A model generated the notes under the pieces. That model saw only the letters and a program-made list of their open reading frames with translations. It searched no databases and was not told the origin of the DNA. The position numbers and the translations under genes are program-made. 64,000 nt of DNA from Kushneria phyllosphaerae (GTDB lineage Bacteria > Pseudomonadota > Gammaproteobacteria > Pseudomonadales > Halomonadaceae), in NCBI RefSeq assembly GCF_900312995.1, contig NZ_ONZI01000002.1:434001-498000 (forward strand), written 5' to 3'. Each line of letters begins with the position of its first letter. The stretch's first letter is position 1. This document shows, in pieces, positions 25,898-37,268 of the stretch.

Positions 25898-25947
25898 ATC
25901 ACACTTATTGCCCTGACATTGGGGCCACTGCTGATGACGAGTCTTTC

Positions 25948-26868
25948 ATGCCTTCAGCCACGACCTCCATGCATGCAGGTCTTCATGTCTTCGCCTGCGC
26001 AGCACGTCACCTTTCCTTTACCCGTGCAGCGGGTGAACTTAATGTGACCACCGGTGCTGTCAGCCAACAGATTCGACTGCTGGAGGAAAGGCTCGGCTTT
26101 CGACTTTTCCATCGTCACCCGAGAAGGCTGTCGCTGACAGCCGAGGGCGAGCGCCTGGCCGAGGCCGTATTGAGTGCCCACGGTCGTATCGACCAGGAGC
26201 TCAAGCAACTGTCCCGCGGCCTGATGAGCGGAGAGCTCATACTGCGCTGTGTGCCGTCCTTTTTGACCCGCTGGCTGATGCCGCGCCTGCCACGGCTGCA
26301 GGCACAGCTGCCGGCGCTGGATATTTACCTGCACGCTGAAGACAGCGACCGCGCCCTCACCGAGGAAAATTTCGATCTGGCCATCGATCTTGGCAATGAT
26401 CACTATCCGGGAATGGCCTCCACGCTCTTGATGGAAGAGATCATTTTTCCGGTATGCGCACCGTCTCTTTTCAGCCACCGTCCGGCGCTGAATCACCCTG
26501 ACAGGATTGCCCATTACCCCCTGCTGCATGATGTCACCGCCTGGCGCGGCAGCAGCCCACACGGCGAATGGCATCACTATCTTGAGGCCATCGGCGCCGA
26601 CCCGGTGGGCATCCAGCGTGGCTACAGCTTTAATCGCCATGACCTCACCATGGAGGCGGCACGTGCCGGGATGGGGATCGCCATCGCCCGACAGACGCTG
26701 TTACGTGATGAATTAAGCAGCGGCCAACTGATCGCACCGCTACCGCAGCGGGTCAATACAGGACGTCATTATGCGATCGTCCATGCCTTTGGGGCACTGG
26801 ATGACCCTCGCATTCGCGCCGTTCATGACTGGATCTGCGCCGAGGCCAGACGCACCCCCGGGTCGTGA
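25948..26868 (+). CDS. LysR-family regulator, GcvA-like (candidate sdaA regulator)
   Basis: 306 residues. The N-terminal winged HTH (HLSFTRAAGELNVTTGAVSQQIRLLEERLGFRLFHRHPRRLSLT) and an effector-binding domain similar to GcvA/DsdC-type regulators (LDIYLHAEDSDRALTEENFDLAIDLG) are clear. It is divergent from sdaA across a gap that holds a perfect palindrome. The simplest reading is a regulator of L-serine deamination responding to serine or glycine, inferred from position only. The ATG at 25948 has only a weak ribosome site; MHAGLHVF at 25969 is a close alternative. Confidence 0.8.
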   Translation: MPSATTSMHAGLHVFACAARHLSFTRAAGELNVTTGAVSQQIRLLEERLGFRLFHRHPRRLSLTAEGERLAEAVLSAHGRIDQELKQLSRGLMSGELILRCVPSFLTRWLMPRLPRLQAQLPALDIYLHAEDSDRALTEENFDLAIDLGNDHYPGMASTLLMEEIIFPVCAPSLFSHRPALNHPDRIAHYPLLHDVTAWRGSSPHGEWHHYLEAIGADPVGIQRGYSFNRHDLTMEAARAGMGIAIARQTLLRDELSSGQLIAPLPQRVNTGRHYAIVHAFGALDDPRIRAVHDWICAEARRTPGS

Positions 26869-26886
26869 CGACCCGACATCATGGCC

Positions 26887-26923
26887 ATAAAAAACGCCCG
26901 CATCCGGAAAGGATACGGGCGTT
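26887..26923 (-). terminator. Terminator of rpoD
   Basis: AACGCCCG and CGGGCGTT pair, with an inner ATCC/GGAT stem, followed on the minus strand by T6. Confidence 0.85.
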
Positions 26924-26956
26924 GAACATCAAGGTGATCACTTGTTCATCAACGAT

Positions 26957-28819
<1,863 letters not shown>

Positions 28820-29034
28820 AGAAACCTATCTCGAAGAAGAGTGAAGCGCCTGGATCATGCCAAAAGGCATACCAGGCAATCCAGTATAGACCAGCAGGGA
28901 GCCGACAGCAGAAGGCTGACGCTTCTCACCAATCCTGTGTATTGATTCGGGCGCCAAAAGCCATGCGACGCCTATTGCTATATCCCTACTAAATATGGGG
29001 GATAAACGCTTGTTTCAACCCCATGGCAGGGCTT

Positions 29035-30882
29035 TCAGCGCTTGATCTCGCAGACCAGCTGCCATAGCCGACCCGCTTCCTCGCGCGTAAGCTTTTCACC
29101 GTTTCGCTCCCGCGCCTGAAGCGCGTCAAGCTCACGCTCCGGACTCAAACGCTGGCGCTGCTGTTCAAAATGCGCTACGAGCACTTCCATTTCCCGCTGA
29201 CGCAGTGCCGCCGGAATCAACGGCTCGCGTTGCAAAAGCGTCAGCAGTCGGTTGCCATGGCTGCTGCCATGAAAATGCGCCAGCAGCACTTGGGAGGAGC
29301 GATAACCACCGGCGCGCAACAGTCTGACAACGTCCAGCAGAAGCTGACCGTCCTCATCGTCGGGACACCATGCCTCCCCTTCCGGCAACGACTCGACCAG
29401 AACCGGAGAATGTACAATCAGGTGCAGGATCCGACCGCTCGAGCTCAGCGTCGCAGTACCCTTTTGCCGAGGAGGCGACCCCTTTCTGGTTGGTGATTCC
29501 TGAGGCCCGGACGCCTGAGTACGTGCCTGATGCTGCGGTGCCTGTGAAGCGCCAGACGCGGATCTGGCACTGCCTTCGGAAAGCTCTTCCAGCGTGCTGC
29601 GCTCAAGCCCCGTACGCTCGCTGAGCTCACGCATCAAAAGGGACCTCAAAAGACCCTGAGGCAACTTCCCGATGCCTTCGAGCACCGCACTGGCAAAACG
29701 TTCACGATCCTCGATACGACGCAGGTCACGCCCTTCACCAGCATGATCAAAAAGATATTCCGTCAGCGAGCCGGCTCTCACGATGCGCTGCTCAAACGCC
29801 TCACCACCCTCCTGGCGGATCAGCGAATCGGGGTCTTCTCCGTCTGGCAAAAACAAAAACCGGGCCTGACGCCCGTCAATCATCAACGGCAGCACGGTAT
29901 TCAGCGCACGATGAGCGGCCTGCCGCCCGGCAGCATCACCGTCAAAACAGAACACCACTTCGTCGACCAGGCGAAACAGGCGCCGAAGGTGTTCATCGGT
30001 AGTGGCAGTACCAAGCGTTGCTACAGCATAGTCGACCCCGTGCTGCGCAAGGGCCACCACATCAATATAACCTTCAACAATAAGCATGCGCTCGGGGCGC
30101 TTTGACTGAACCCGAGTCTCGTAGAGACCGTAAAGCTCCCGCCCCTTGTGAAATACCGGAGACTCGGGCGAGTTGAGGTACTTGGGCTTTTCATCCCCCA
30201 ATACCCGACCGCCGAAGCCAATGGTACGCCCCTTCCAGTCGCGAATAGGAAAAATGACCCGATCACGAAAGCGGTCCCAGCTACGCCCGGCCTCTTCCTT
30301 TCTGACCAGCAGGCCATATTCGACCTGAACATTTTCATCTACGCCCTTCTCGCTCAAATGACGCTTGAGCGTATCCCAGCCGGCAGGCGCATACCCGATG
30401 GCATAGCGGCTGACGATGTCGTCACTCAGACCGCGGCGCGACAGATATTCATGTGCATGATGCGCCGCAGGTGACGCCAGCTGCTGCTGATAGAATTGCG
30501 TCCCCAGCTCCAGCAGATTGACGGCTTCTTCCTGGCGTTTCGCCTGCACCCGTGCCTGCTGGCGCTGTTCGTCGCTTTCTCCTTCCCGGGGCACTTCCAT
30601 GCCCGCGCGGCCTGCCAGTGCCTCGATCGCCTCCGGAAAGTTCAGGCGATCAAACTCCATGACAAAGCGCAGCGCATTACCGCTCGCACCGCATCCGAAG
30701 CAATGATAGAACTGCTTGTCAGCACTGACGGTAAAGGAAGGAGACTTTTCCTGATGAAATGGACAAAGCGCCGAATGATTGCGCCCTGTCTTTTTAAGCT
30801 GTACACGAGAACCAATGAGGTCAACGATATCCGTTCGTGCCAGTAAATCGTCGATAAATCGTTGAGGGATTCTGCCGGCCAT
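29035..30882 (-). CDS. dnaG: DNA primase
   Basis: 615 residues. The N-terminal CHC2 zinc finger (CPFHQEKSPSF ... HCFGCG), the TOPRIM core (IVEGYIDVVALAQHG, CFDGDAAGRQAA) and the C-terminal DnaB-interacting helical domain are present. It makes RNA primers for Okazaki fragments. A Gln/Ser/Pro-rich linker (about 430-480) separates core and C-terminal domain. The ATG at 30882 (MAGRIPQRF) is preceded by AGGA and matches the family N-terminus; a GTG at 30894 is possible. It is the middle gene of the rpsU-dnaG-rpoD operon. Confidence 0.97.
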   Translation of the reverse strand: MAGRIPQRFIDDLLARTDIVDLIGSRVQLKKTGRNHSALCPFHQEKSPSFTVSADKQFYHCFGCGASGNALRFVMEFDRLNFPEAIEALAGRAGMEVPREGESDEQRQQARVQAKRQEEAVNLLELGTQFYQQQLASPAAHHAHEYLSRRGLSDDIVSRYAIGYAPAGWDTLKRHLSEKGVDENVQVEYGLLVRKEEAGRSWDRFRDRVIFPIRDWKGRTIGFGGRVLGDEKPKYLNSPESPVFHKGRELYGLYETRVQSKRPERMLIVEGYIDVVALAQHGVDYAVATLGTATTDEHLRRLFRLVDEVVFCFDGDAAGRQAAHRALNTVLPLMIDGRQARFLFLPDGEDPDSLIRQEGGEAFEQRIVRAGSLTEYLFDHAGEGRDLRRIEDRERFASAVLEGIGKLPQGLLRSLLMRELSERTGLERSTLEELSEGSARSASGASQAPQHQARTQASGPQESPTRKGSPPRQKGTATLSSSGRILHLIVHSPVLVESLPEGEAWCPDDEDGQLLLDVVRLLRAGGYRSSQVLLAHFHGSSHGNRLLTLLQREPLIPAALRQREMEVLVAHFEQQRQRLSPERELDALQARERNGEKLTREEAGRLWQLVCEIKR

Positions 30883-31059
30883 AATGTCCTGCACTACCTC
30901 AAGAGTCAGTGGTCACGCCTGATCCAGCGCCGTCATTCCGATTAATCGAAATGCAGCCTGCCTCGGGTGTGTCGTGTGGCGTTATTCATGATGGCATCAG
31001 CACTTGCCACCCCATCGGCAGCGTCTGACGCATCATTACCTGTAAAATGAACATCTACA

Positions 31060-31089
31060 AAAACGAACGGCCGCCAATGGCGGCCGTTC
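31060..31089 (-). terminator. Intra-operon terminator after rpsU
   Basis: An 11-bp stem GAACGGCCGCC/GGCGGCCGTTC with a 3-nt loop, followed on the minus strand by GTTTTTG. It probably makes dnaG expression lower than rpsU, as in the classic macromolecular-synthesis operon. Confidence 0.85.
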
Positions 31090-31129
31090 GGCATCCCGCT
31101 GAAGCGTTGGGCATACGCTCAGGTACGGA

Positions 31130-31345
31130 TCAATACAACCGCTCGAAGCGCTTGCGTTCGCGCTGCAGCTTCTTGGCATGGCGCTTGACAGCTGCTGCTG
31201 CCTTGCGCTTGCGCTCGGCCGTGGGCTTTTCGTAGTTCTCACGACGACGGACTTCGGAAAGCACGCCAGCCTTTTCACAGGAGCGCTTGAAGCGACGCAG
31301 AGCAACGTCGAACGGTTCGTTGTCACGTACTTTGACGGAAGGCAT
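31130..31345 (-). CDS. rpsU: 30S ribosomal protein S21
   Basis: 71 residues, identical in length to E. coli S21 and nearly identical in sequence ([41 protein letters not shown]). It is a small, highly basic helical protein of the 30S platform that aids initiation through the anti-Shine-Dalgarno region. First gene of the operon, with AAGGTGG upstream and a strong promoter 150 nt ahead. Confidence 0.99.
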   Translation of the reverse strand: MPSVKVRDNEPFDVALRRFKRSCEKAGVLSEVRRRENYEKPTAERKRKAAAAVKRHAKKLQRERKRFERLY

Positions 31346-31498
31346 TAAGCAATCACCACCTTAAGGAGATCAATGAGGTTTGAATGTGCTCAATGCCGTC
31401 GATGCGGCACTTAAACCGGTCATGACATGTTTATCACGATTCAGCGAAGGCGCCGCGATCAGCGGCCAGAAGCACAGCCCGGTATTACAGGGACACGC

Positions 31499-31527
31499 AT
31501 TATAAACGTCGCGCCTTCGGTTTGCAA
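31499..31527 (-). promoter_or_regulatory. Sigma-70 promoter of rpsU operon
   Basis: On the minus strand TTGCAA (31527-31522), a 17-nt spacer and a consensus TATAAT (31504-31499). It predicts a leader of about 145 nt before rpsU. No LexA box was seen here, unlike E. coli. Confidence 0.8.
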
Positions 31528-31645
31528 AGCGCCTGACGCGAGAAGTACAAACGGGTAAACTTGCCCACCTGCCGGCTGCAACCAGAATGAGCTGCAGAAC
31601 GGCACCCGCCATTGAAAGACGCCCTTACCGAAATCAGGACACACC

Positions 31646-32695
31646 ATGCGCGTACTGGGGATCGAAACCTCCTGCGATGAAACGGGGATCGCCCTGTTTG
31701 ACAGTGAACACGGACTGTTGGCCGACGCCCTGTTCAGCCAGATCGACATGCATGTCGAACACGGCGGCGTTGTACCGGAACTGGCCTCGCGTGATCACGT
31801 ACGTCGCCTGCTCCCCCTTATTGACCAGGTACTGGCCGAGGCAGGCCTTGAAGCCCGTGATGTTGATGCCATTGCCTATACGGCGGGCCCCGGCCTGGTC
31901 GGTGCCCTGATGGTGGGCGCTGCTACCGCTCACGGTCTGGCCTGGGCCTGGCAGGTACCCGTACTGGGCGTGCATCACATGGAAGGTCATCTGCTGGCGC
32001 CCATGCTGGAAGAAGAACGGCCCGAGTTTCCCTTTGTCGCCGCACTGGTGTCCGGCGGACATACACAGCTGGTGGCCGTGCATGCACTGGGAGACTATGA
32101 GCTGCTGGGTGAATCCGTGGACGATGCCGCTGGAGAAGCCTTTGACAAGGCAGCCCGCATGCTCTCGCTGCCCTACCCCGGCGGCCCGCATATCGCCCGA
32201 TTGGCCGAGCAGGGAGACCCCACCCGCTTTCGATTTCCAAGGCCCATGACCGACCGCCCCGGCCTGAACTTCAGCTTCTCGGGGCTCAAGACCCATACGC
32301 TGACCACCATCAAGGCACTCGAAGCCGAAGGGGCGCTGGATGATCAGACCCGCGCCGACGTGGCACGTGCCTTTGAGGAAGCCGTTGCCGACACCATGGT
32401 CATCAAGTGTCGACGCGCGCTGGAGCAGACCGGCCTCAAGCGGCTGGTCGTGGCCGGCGGCGTCAGCGCCAATCAACGCCTGCGCCAGCGCCTGGATGCG
32501 GCACTGGAAAAACTGGGCGCACGCGCCTTTTATCCGAGAGGACGGTTTTGTACCGACAACGGCGCCATGATTGCCTACGTCGGCGCCCAGCGACTGATGG
32601 CGGGTGAGCACGATGACCAGGCCATGATCGCCACGCCGCGCTGGCCACTTTCCGAGCTCAGCCCGCCGGCATCGCGCCGTGATGCCACCCAATAA
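31646..32695 (+). CDS. tsaD: tRNA N6-threonylcarbamoyladenosine transferase subunit TsaD
   Basis: 349 residues, ASKHA fold. The metal-binding HxxxH is in [25 protein letters not shown] opens the protein and [10 protein letters not shown] and [10 protein letters not shown] are conserved nucleotide-binding blocks. It transfers threonylcarbamoyl to A37 of ANN-decoding tRNAs in complex with TsaB and TsaE. It is divergent from rpsU, as in many gammaproteobacteria, and starts a tsaD-folB-folK run. Confidence 0.97.
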   Translation: MRVLGIETSCDETGIALFDSEHGLLADALFSQIDMHVEHGGVVPELASRDHVRRLLPLIDQVLAEAGLEARDVDAIAYTAGPGLVGALMVGAATAHGLAWAWQVPVLGVHHMEGHLLAPMLEEERPEFPFVAALVSGGHTQLVAVHALGDYELLGESVDDAAGEAFDKAARMLSLPYPGGPHIARLAEQGDPTRFRFPRPMTDRPGLNFSFSGLKTHTLTTIKALEAEGALDDQTRADVARAFEEAVADTMVIKCRRALEQTGLKRLVVAGGVSANQRLRQRLDAALEKLGARAFYPRGRFCTDNGAMIAYVGAQRLMAGEHDDQAMIATPRWPLSELSPPASRRDATQ

Positions 32696-32715
32696 CCCAT
32701 GACAGGAGTAACGCC

Positions 32716-33075
32716 ATGGACATGGTCCTGATCGAAGAACTGGCGCTGGAAGCCGTGATTGGCGTATATGAGTGGGAAAAGCGCATCCATCAGCGTCTTT
32801 TACTGACTCTGGAACTGGGGTGTGACATCGCACAGGCCGCGCGCGATGATGATCTGGGAGCAACCCTTGATTACGCCGCCATCAGCCAGCGCCTCCAGCA
32901 GTACTGCAGCGAGCACCAGTTCGAGCTGGTCGAAACCTTTGCCGAACGCATTGCAGCCCTGCTTCGGGAGGAGTTTGGCATTGCTTGGCTGCGTCTGACG
33001 CTGAAAAAGCCCGGCGCCGTGGCAGATGCCGCCTTTGTCGGCGTGCGTATCGAGCGCGGCGAGTACGGTCGCTGA
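32716..33075 (+). CDS. folB: Dihydroneopterin aldolase
   Basis: 119 residues, the normal FolB length. MDMVLIEELALEAVIGVYEWEKRIHQRLLL is the family N-terminus; FVETFAERIAALL-like and LTLKKPGAVADAAFVGVRI supply the pterin pocket. It cleaves dihydroneopterin to 6-hydroxymethyldihydropterin in folate synthesis. GGAG precedes the ATG, and folK starts 1 nt after its stop. Confidence 0.95.
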   Translation: MDMVLIEELALEAVIGVYEWEKRIHQRLLLTLELGCDIAQAARDDDLGATLDYAAISQRLQQYCSEHQFELVETFAERIAALLREEFGIAWLRLTLKKPGAVADAAFVGVRIERGEYGR

Positions 33076-33076
33076 C

Positions 33077-33634
33077 ATGGCGTTCGTACTGTTCAGCCTG
33101 GGCAGCAACGCCCACCGTCATCGACGCATCGATGCCGCGCTTTCGGCCCTGCATGGCGCTTTTGGTGAGCTGCTGATCTCGCGGGTATTTGAAAGCCATC
33201 CGGTGGGCTTTGACAGTCCGTGTAACTTCTACAACCTGGTGGTGGGGGCGTCATGCCCCTGGTCGGTGGCAAGGCTCAATCAATGGTGCAAGCAGGTCGA
33301 GCGCGATAACGGCCGTGATCACAGCGCCCCGAAGTTCAGCTCACGCGCGCTGGATATCGATATTTTATGCGTGGACAACCTTACCGGCTGCGTTGATGGA
33401 GTGACTCTGCCCCGCGAAGAGATCACCTATAATGCCTTTGTCCTGCGCCCGCTGGCGGAAAGCTTTGGCGAGTATCGACACCCGCTTACAGACACCGCCT
33501 ATCGAGCGTTATGGCAGGCGTTCGATGCCGACTCCCAGGGGCTCTGGCCGGTCAACTTCGAGTGGCAGGGAAAACAGATTTCAGCGTCGGAACCCATTGA
33601 GGCCGTCACGCTTGCGCCAGCGCGCGTTCGATAG
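33077..33634 (+). CDS. folK: 2-amino-4-hydroxy-6-hydroxymethyldihydropteridine pyrophosphokinase
   Basis: 185 residues. FSLGSNAHRHRRIDAAL is the family opening; NFYNLVVG and DNGRDHSAPKFSSRALDIDIL (an HPPK signature variant) follow. It uses the FolB product as its substrate. Usual HPPK is about 160 residues; here a ~25-residue C-terminal tail extends 29 nt into the convergent cca gene. The signature RxxxxRxxDxD block shows SSRALDIDIL, so catalysis is expected. Start ATG at 33077, directly after folB. Confidence 0.87.
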   Translation: MAFVLFSLGSNAHRHRRIDAALSALHGAFGELLISRVFESHPVGFDSPCNFYNLVVGASCPWSVARLNQWCKQVERDNGRDHSAPKFSSRALDIDILCVDNLTGCVDGVTLPREEITYNAFVLRPLAESFGEYRHPLTDTAYRALWQAFDADSQGLWPVNFEWQGKQISASEPIEAVTLAPARVR

Positions 33635-34718
33635 CGTCGCGGCGCGCCACATCGATCATGCGACCCAGCTCGGCACCCCGATGCCCCTGGGCCATGAGTG
33701 ACTGCGGTGAGACCTGTCTTGCCTGGTCGATGGCCTGCTCGAGTGCGGCGACCGGCAACCCGAGGTCGCCGATAGCCAGCATATCGAGTACTTCATCCAG
33801 CCGGGATGGCCGTCGCCAGGCATCCATGGCCTGGCCCCAGGCCAGCACCTGGTCGGCATCCGGCGAACTTGACAGCAGTTTCCTGCTGCGCACGACCATC
33901 AGCGCCCGGTCACGCCACTCTCCCGGCACGCGGTAACGGTCACACAGTGCGGTCAGCGCATCATGAGACAGGTCCGCCGTTAACAGCGCCCAACGCGCCA
34001 TGGGCACCTCGGCCGTTCTCATGCGCGACAGCCCTGCGGCCAGCACGTCATCAAGCGCCGGCATGAGCACCTTGAGTGCCCCGCACTGCTGCAGCAGTTC
34101 GAAAAAAGCCGTCGGATCCGACTCCCCCAGGGTTCGCCCAATTTCCTGCCAGACCCGCTCGGCCACCAGATGACCCACTTCGCCCTCAGCCACCATGGCC
34201 TTCATCAGGGTCATGGTGTCGTCGGCCACCGTAAAACCGCGCGGGCGAAAACGGGCTAGAAAGCGAGCGGTGCGCAGGATGCGCAGAGGATCCTCGCCAA
34301 AGGCCTGTGAGACGTGACGCAAAATGCCGGCACGACAATCCTCAAGACCATGGTAGGGGTCCACACGCCGACCTGAACTGTCCTGCGCCATGGCATTAAT
34401 GGTCAAATCACGCCGTATCAGATCTTCTTCAAGCGTCACCTCGGGGGCGGCGTGCACCTCAAAACCGGTATAACCATGACCGGATTTTCGCTCGGTCCGC
34501 GCCAGCGCATACTCCTCCTGGGTATGAGGATGCAAAAAAACCGGAAAATCCCGCCCAACCGGACGAAATCCACGCTTTTGCATCTCTTCACTGGTCGTGC
34601 CCACGATGACCCAGTCGCGGTCATCATGGGCAATGCCCAGCAGATCATCGCGTACGGCACCGCCAACGCAGTAAACCTCAAGCCCCTGAAGCGCCTCGTC
34701 AAGCTCAAAACGAATCAC
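33606..34718 (-). CDS. cca: CCA-adding tRNA nucleotidyltransferase
   Basis: 370 residues, class II. The head domain has YCVGGAVRDDLLGIAHDDRDWVIVG (nucleotidyltransferase GG-x-VRD and DxD) and RRDLTINAMA; the body and neck follow (DPLRILRTARFLARF). E. coli Cca (412 aa) carries an extra C-terminal HD phosphohydrolase domain, which is absent here, so this is the plain transferase. It repairs and adds CCA ends to tRNA. It overlaps glpE by 4 nt and folK by 29 nt. Confidence 0.93.
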   Translation of the reverse strand: MIRFELDEALQGLEVYCVGGAVRDDLLGIAHDDRDWVIVGTTSEEMQKRGFRPVGRDFPVFLHPHTQEEYALARTERKSGHGYTGFEVHAAPEVTLEEDLIRRDLTINAMAQDSSGRRVDPYHGLEDCRAGILRHVSQAFGEDPLRILRTARFLARFRPRGFTVADDTMTLMKAMVAEGEVGHLVAERVWQEIGRTLGESDPTAFFELLQQCGALKVLMPALDDVLAAGLSRMRTAEVPMARWALLTADLSHDALTALCDRYRVPGEWRDRALMVVRSRKLLSSSPDADQVLAWGQAMDAWRRPSRLDEVLDMLAIGDLGLPVAALEQAIDQARQVSPQSLMAQGHRGAELGRMIDVARRDAIERALAQA

Positions 34719-35056
34719 TGCGGCCCTGCCCCCTCGTCACGCACCACCTGCTCGGGGTGGTGATGCTGCCAATGGGTAAAGCCACCTTCCAGACTGTACA
34801 CCTTTGCAAAGCCCTGTCCGGCCAGCCACAGCGCTGCCTGCTGGCTGGAATGGCCGTGATAGCAGACCACCACCACCGTGCTGTCCTGCGGCGTGCGCTC
34901 GACAAAATCGCCGACGCTCGTATTGTCCAGATGGTAACTGCCCGGAATATGTCCCTGACTGAAGCTCATGGGGTCACGAATATCCACCACCTCATGCGCC
35001 GTGCCGTTATCCTGCCACTGGCTCAGGGTGTCGTGGTCGAGATGACTAAAGGACAT
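34715..35056 (-). CDS. glpE: Single-domain rhodanese, thiosulfate sulfurtransferase GlpE
   Basis: 113 residues. A single rhodanese domain with active-site loop VVCYHGHSSQQAA (catalytic Cys at about residue 66) and VVDIRDPMSFSQGHIPGS. It moves sulfane sulphur to cyanide, thioredoxin or other acceptors in the cytosol. The start at 35056 follows AAAGGAG. It overlaps cca by 4 nt and lies downstream of the apaGH genes. Confidence 0.9.
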   Translation of the reverse strand: MSFSHLDHDTLSQWQDNGTAHEVVDIRDPMSFSQGHIPGSYHLDNTSVGDFVERTPQDSTVVVVCYHGHSSQQAALWLAGQGFAKVYSLEGGFTHWQHHHPEQVVRDEGAGPQ

Positions 35057-35096
35057 GAAGTCTCCTTTGAAGCTGTTTGTGACGTCGCACCCGCGT

Positions 35097-35915
35097 TTAT
35101 GGGCGCGATCTGGCTTCCACCGTAACGACCTGATCGGTTTCAAGGTTCATCGCCATCAAAACACCGCCCCAGACACAGCCTCCATCAAGAGAGCGAACGT
35201 TGGCCCGCGCGCCCGGCGCCCGACCCTCAAGGGCGGCCCAGTGACCAAAAATCAACCGACGGGTATCGCCTCGCTCAAAACAGAACCAGGGGCTGAAGCC
35301 TTCGGGCGCGCTGTCCAGCCCTTCCTTGGCGCTAAAGTCGAGCGTGCCATGCTCATCAATAAATCGCATGCGGGTAAACACATTGATAATGGCACGCAGG
35401 CGATCATTGCCTCGCAGCGCAGGCTCAAAACGCGCCGGTTCATTACCGTACATGTGAGGCAGAAACTCGAGAAACTGGCGAGATGAGAGCATCTCCTCCC
35501 CTTCGCGCGCATACTGCCGGGCACGCTCCAACGACCATTGCGGCGGCAGGCCGGCATGGGTCATGACACATTGATGTGTCAGGGATTCGACCATCAAGGG
35601 CTGACAGCGAAGCCACTCCAGCAGCGTCTCGCGATCAGGCGCTTCAAGGATGTCCATCAGTGTATCCGAGGGCTTGAGGCGACCGTGACCAAAGGCCACT
35701 GCCAGAAGATGAAGATCATGATTACCCAGTACGACGCTTGCATGCTCGCGCAGCTCATAAACGCGGCGAAGCGTTTCAAGCGACTGCGGACCACGGTTGA
35801 CCAGATCGCCGGTAATCCACAGATGGTCGCGCCCGGGCACAAAATCGATCGTTTCAAGCAACTCGTCAAACTCATGGCAACAGCCATGCAAATCACCAAT
35901 GACCCAGGTTGTCAT
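35097..35915 (-). CDS. apaH: Symmetrical diadenosine tetraphosphatase ApaH
   Basis: 272 residues. Phosphoesterase motifs GDLHGCCHEFDELL (GDLHG variant), GDLVNRGPQSLE and GNHDLHLLA are conserved, with MTHAGLPP and FGHWAAL for the dinuclear metal. It hydrolyses Ap4A to two ADP. It follows apaG after 66 nt in the surA-rsmA-apaG-apaH gene order. Confidence 0.96.
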   Translation of the reverse strand: MTTWVIGDLHGCCHEFDELLETIDFVPGRDHLWITGDLVNRGPQSLETLRRVYELREHASVVLGNHDLHLLAVAFGHGRLKPSDTLMDILEAPDRETLLEWLRCQPLMVESLTHQCVMTHAGLPPQWSLERARQYAREGEEMLSSRQFLEFLPHMYGNEPARFEPALRGNDRLRAIINVFTRMRFIDEHGTLDFSAKEGLDSAPEGFSPWFCFERGDTRRLIFGHWAALEGRAPGARANVRSLDGGCVWGGVLMAMNLETDQVVTVEARSRP

Positions 35916-35981
35916 CGTCTACTCCAGAACCATTGAATGAATAAGATACCGCCGCCCCTTTCAGGCACTTTTTTTGAGACA

Positions 35982-36365
35982 TCAATGCAGATGCAACGGA
36001 CAGGCCAGGCGGAAGGGAGCGATCGGCACATCAAACGTTTCCCCCAGTGCCGGCGCCATGAAGGTATAGCTGCCTTCCATCACACCGACCTGACTGTCGA
36101 GAATGGCGCGACTGGAGTAATTAAAGGGCAGGCCGGGCGCAATCATGGGCTGTTTGCCCACAACCCCTTCACCGCGGACTTCACGCACTTCACCGCTACC
36201 CAGCGAAATCCGCCAGTAGCGTGCCAGAAGCTGTATGGAATATTCCCACTGGTTGCGAATGGCGACCCGATAGCCAAACACAAAGCGCTGCTGCGAAGGA
36301 TCCGATTCGTGCGGCAGATAAAAGCTTTCAACCTCGACCACAATATCCCGGGCAGGCTCACTCAT
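35982..36365 (-). CDS. apaG: ApaG (Co2+/Mg2+ efflux-associated protein)
   Basis: 127 residues. YLPHESDPSQQRFVFGYRVAIRN, LLARYWRIS and VREVRGEGVVGKQPMIAPG fit ApaG. It has an immunoglobulin-like beta sandwich with no clear catalytic site. Its exact role is still debated (metal resistance, Ap4A link by operon). It overlaps rsmA by 4 nt. Confidence 0.94.
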   Translation of the reverse strand: MSEPARDIVVEVESFYLPHESDPSQQRFVFGYRVAIRNQWEYSIQLLARYWRISLGSGEVREVRGEGVVGKQPMIAPGLPFNYSSRAILDSQVGVMEGSYTFMAPALGETFDVPIAPFRLACPLHLH

Positions 36366-37165
36366 GACGCATTCTCGAACAGATGATTGGCAATCGTCAC
36401 GAACTCGCCAACACTCAATGTCTCCGGGCGGCGCGCAGGGGCGATCTCGAGCGACTCCAGCGTTTCGGCACTCAAGACATCACGCAGATTGTTGCGAAGC
36501 GTCTTGCGCCGCTGGGAAAAGGCACGACGTACCAGATTGGACAGCAGCTCCTCATCGTGTGCCACGTGAGGCCGTACCTGCCAGGGAATGAGCCTTACAA
36601 TGCTCGAATCTACCTTGGGCTGAGGAAAAAAGGCTTCCGGCGGCACATCAAAAAGAGATTCTACCTGACAGTAATAGCGGGTCATGACTGACAGCCTGCC
36701 CCACTGCCCCGTACCGGGCTCTGCTGCAAGCCGGGCCACCACTTCCTTTTGCAACATGAAGTGCATGTCGCGCACCGCATCACCGGCACCCAACAGATGA
36801 AAGATCAGCGGTGTAGAAATATTGTAGGGCAGATTGCCAACCACTCGCAGCGGCGCGCCCTCTCCACAAAACGTCCTGAAATCAAAGGCCAGCGCATCAC
36901 CTTCGGTGATATTGAAATCAGGATAATTAAAAAAACGCGTGCGCAATCCCGGAATCAGGTCCCGGTCAAGCTCTATGGCCTCCAGCGACCCATGCGCGGC
37001 CAACAACTCCTCGGTCAGGGCACCCTGTCCGGGCCCGATTTCGACCAGCCGGTCACCCTTTTGTGGATGTATCGAGCGCACAATACGTTCGATGACACCG
37101 TGATCCTGGAGGAAGTTTTGCCCAAAGCGCTTGCGAGCGCGCATGGGGGCCGGTTGTCGTGACAT
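36362..37165 (-). CDS. rsmA: 16S rRNA dimethyladenosine transferase (RsmA/KsgA)
   Basis: 267 residues. RFGQNFLQDHGVIERIV, VEIGPGQGALTE (SAM-binding) and VGNLPYNISTPLIFHLL (catalytic NLPY) are the KsgA landmarks. It dimethylates A1518 and A1519 of 16S rRNA late in 30S assembly. In E. coli pdxA lies between surA and rsmA; here only a 103-nt gap with a 10-bp hairpin separates them. Confidence 0.97.
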   Translation of the reverse strand: MSRQPAPMRARKRFGQNFLQDHGVIERIVRSIHPQKGDRLVEIGPGQGALTEELLAAHGSLEAIELDRDLIPGLRTRFFNYPDFNITEGDALAFDFRTFCGEGAPLRVVGNLPYNISTPLIFHLLGAGDAVRDMHFMLQKEVVARLAAEPGTGQWGRLSVMTRYYCQVESLFDVPPEAFFPQPKVDSSIVRLIPWQVRPHVAHDEELLSNLVRRAFSQRRKTLRNNLRDVLSAETLESLEIAPARRPETLSVGEFVTIANHLFENAS

Positions 37166-37206
37166 GAATGATCCTTGCGTAAAAGATAGCGACCTGCATT
37201 AACGAA

Positions 37207-37231
37207 AGGCCGCGAGGGTCGCTCGCGGCCT
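37207..37231 (-). terminator. Hairpin between surA and rsmA
   Basis: AGGCCGCGAG/CTCGCGGCCT, 10-bp stem, 5-nt loop, followed on the minus strand by TTCGTT. An attenuator or terminator in the place where pdxA normally lies. Confidence 0.6.
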
Positions 37232-37268
37232 GTCATCAGCGCGGATATCCGAAAGGAGGCAGGGCCTG

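Noticed and set aside
31346..31645. LexA box ahead of rpsU as in E. coli
   Set aside because: No CTGT-N8-ACAG in the gap; only a sigma-70 promoter was found.
31634..32863. 409-codon minus-strand frame across tsaD
   Set aside because: Shadow of tsaD; the plus-strand protein has every TsaD motif.
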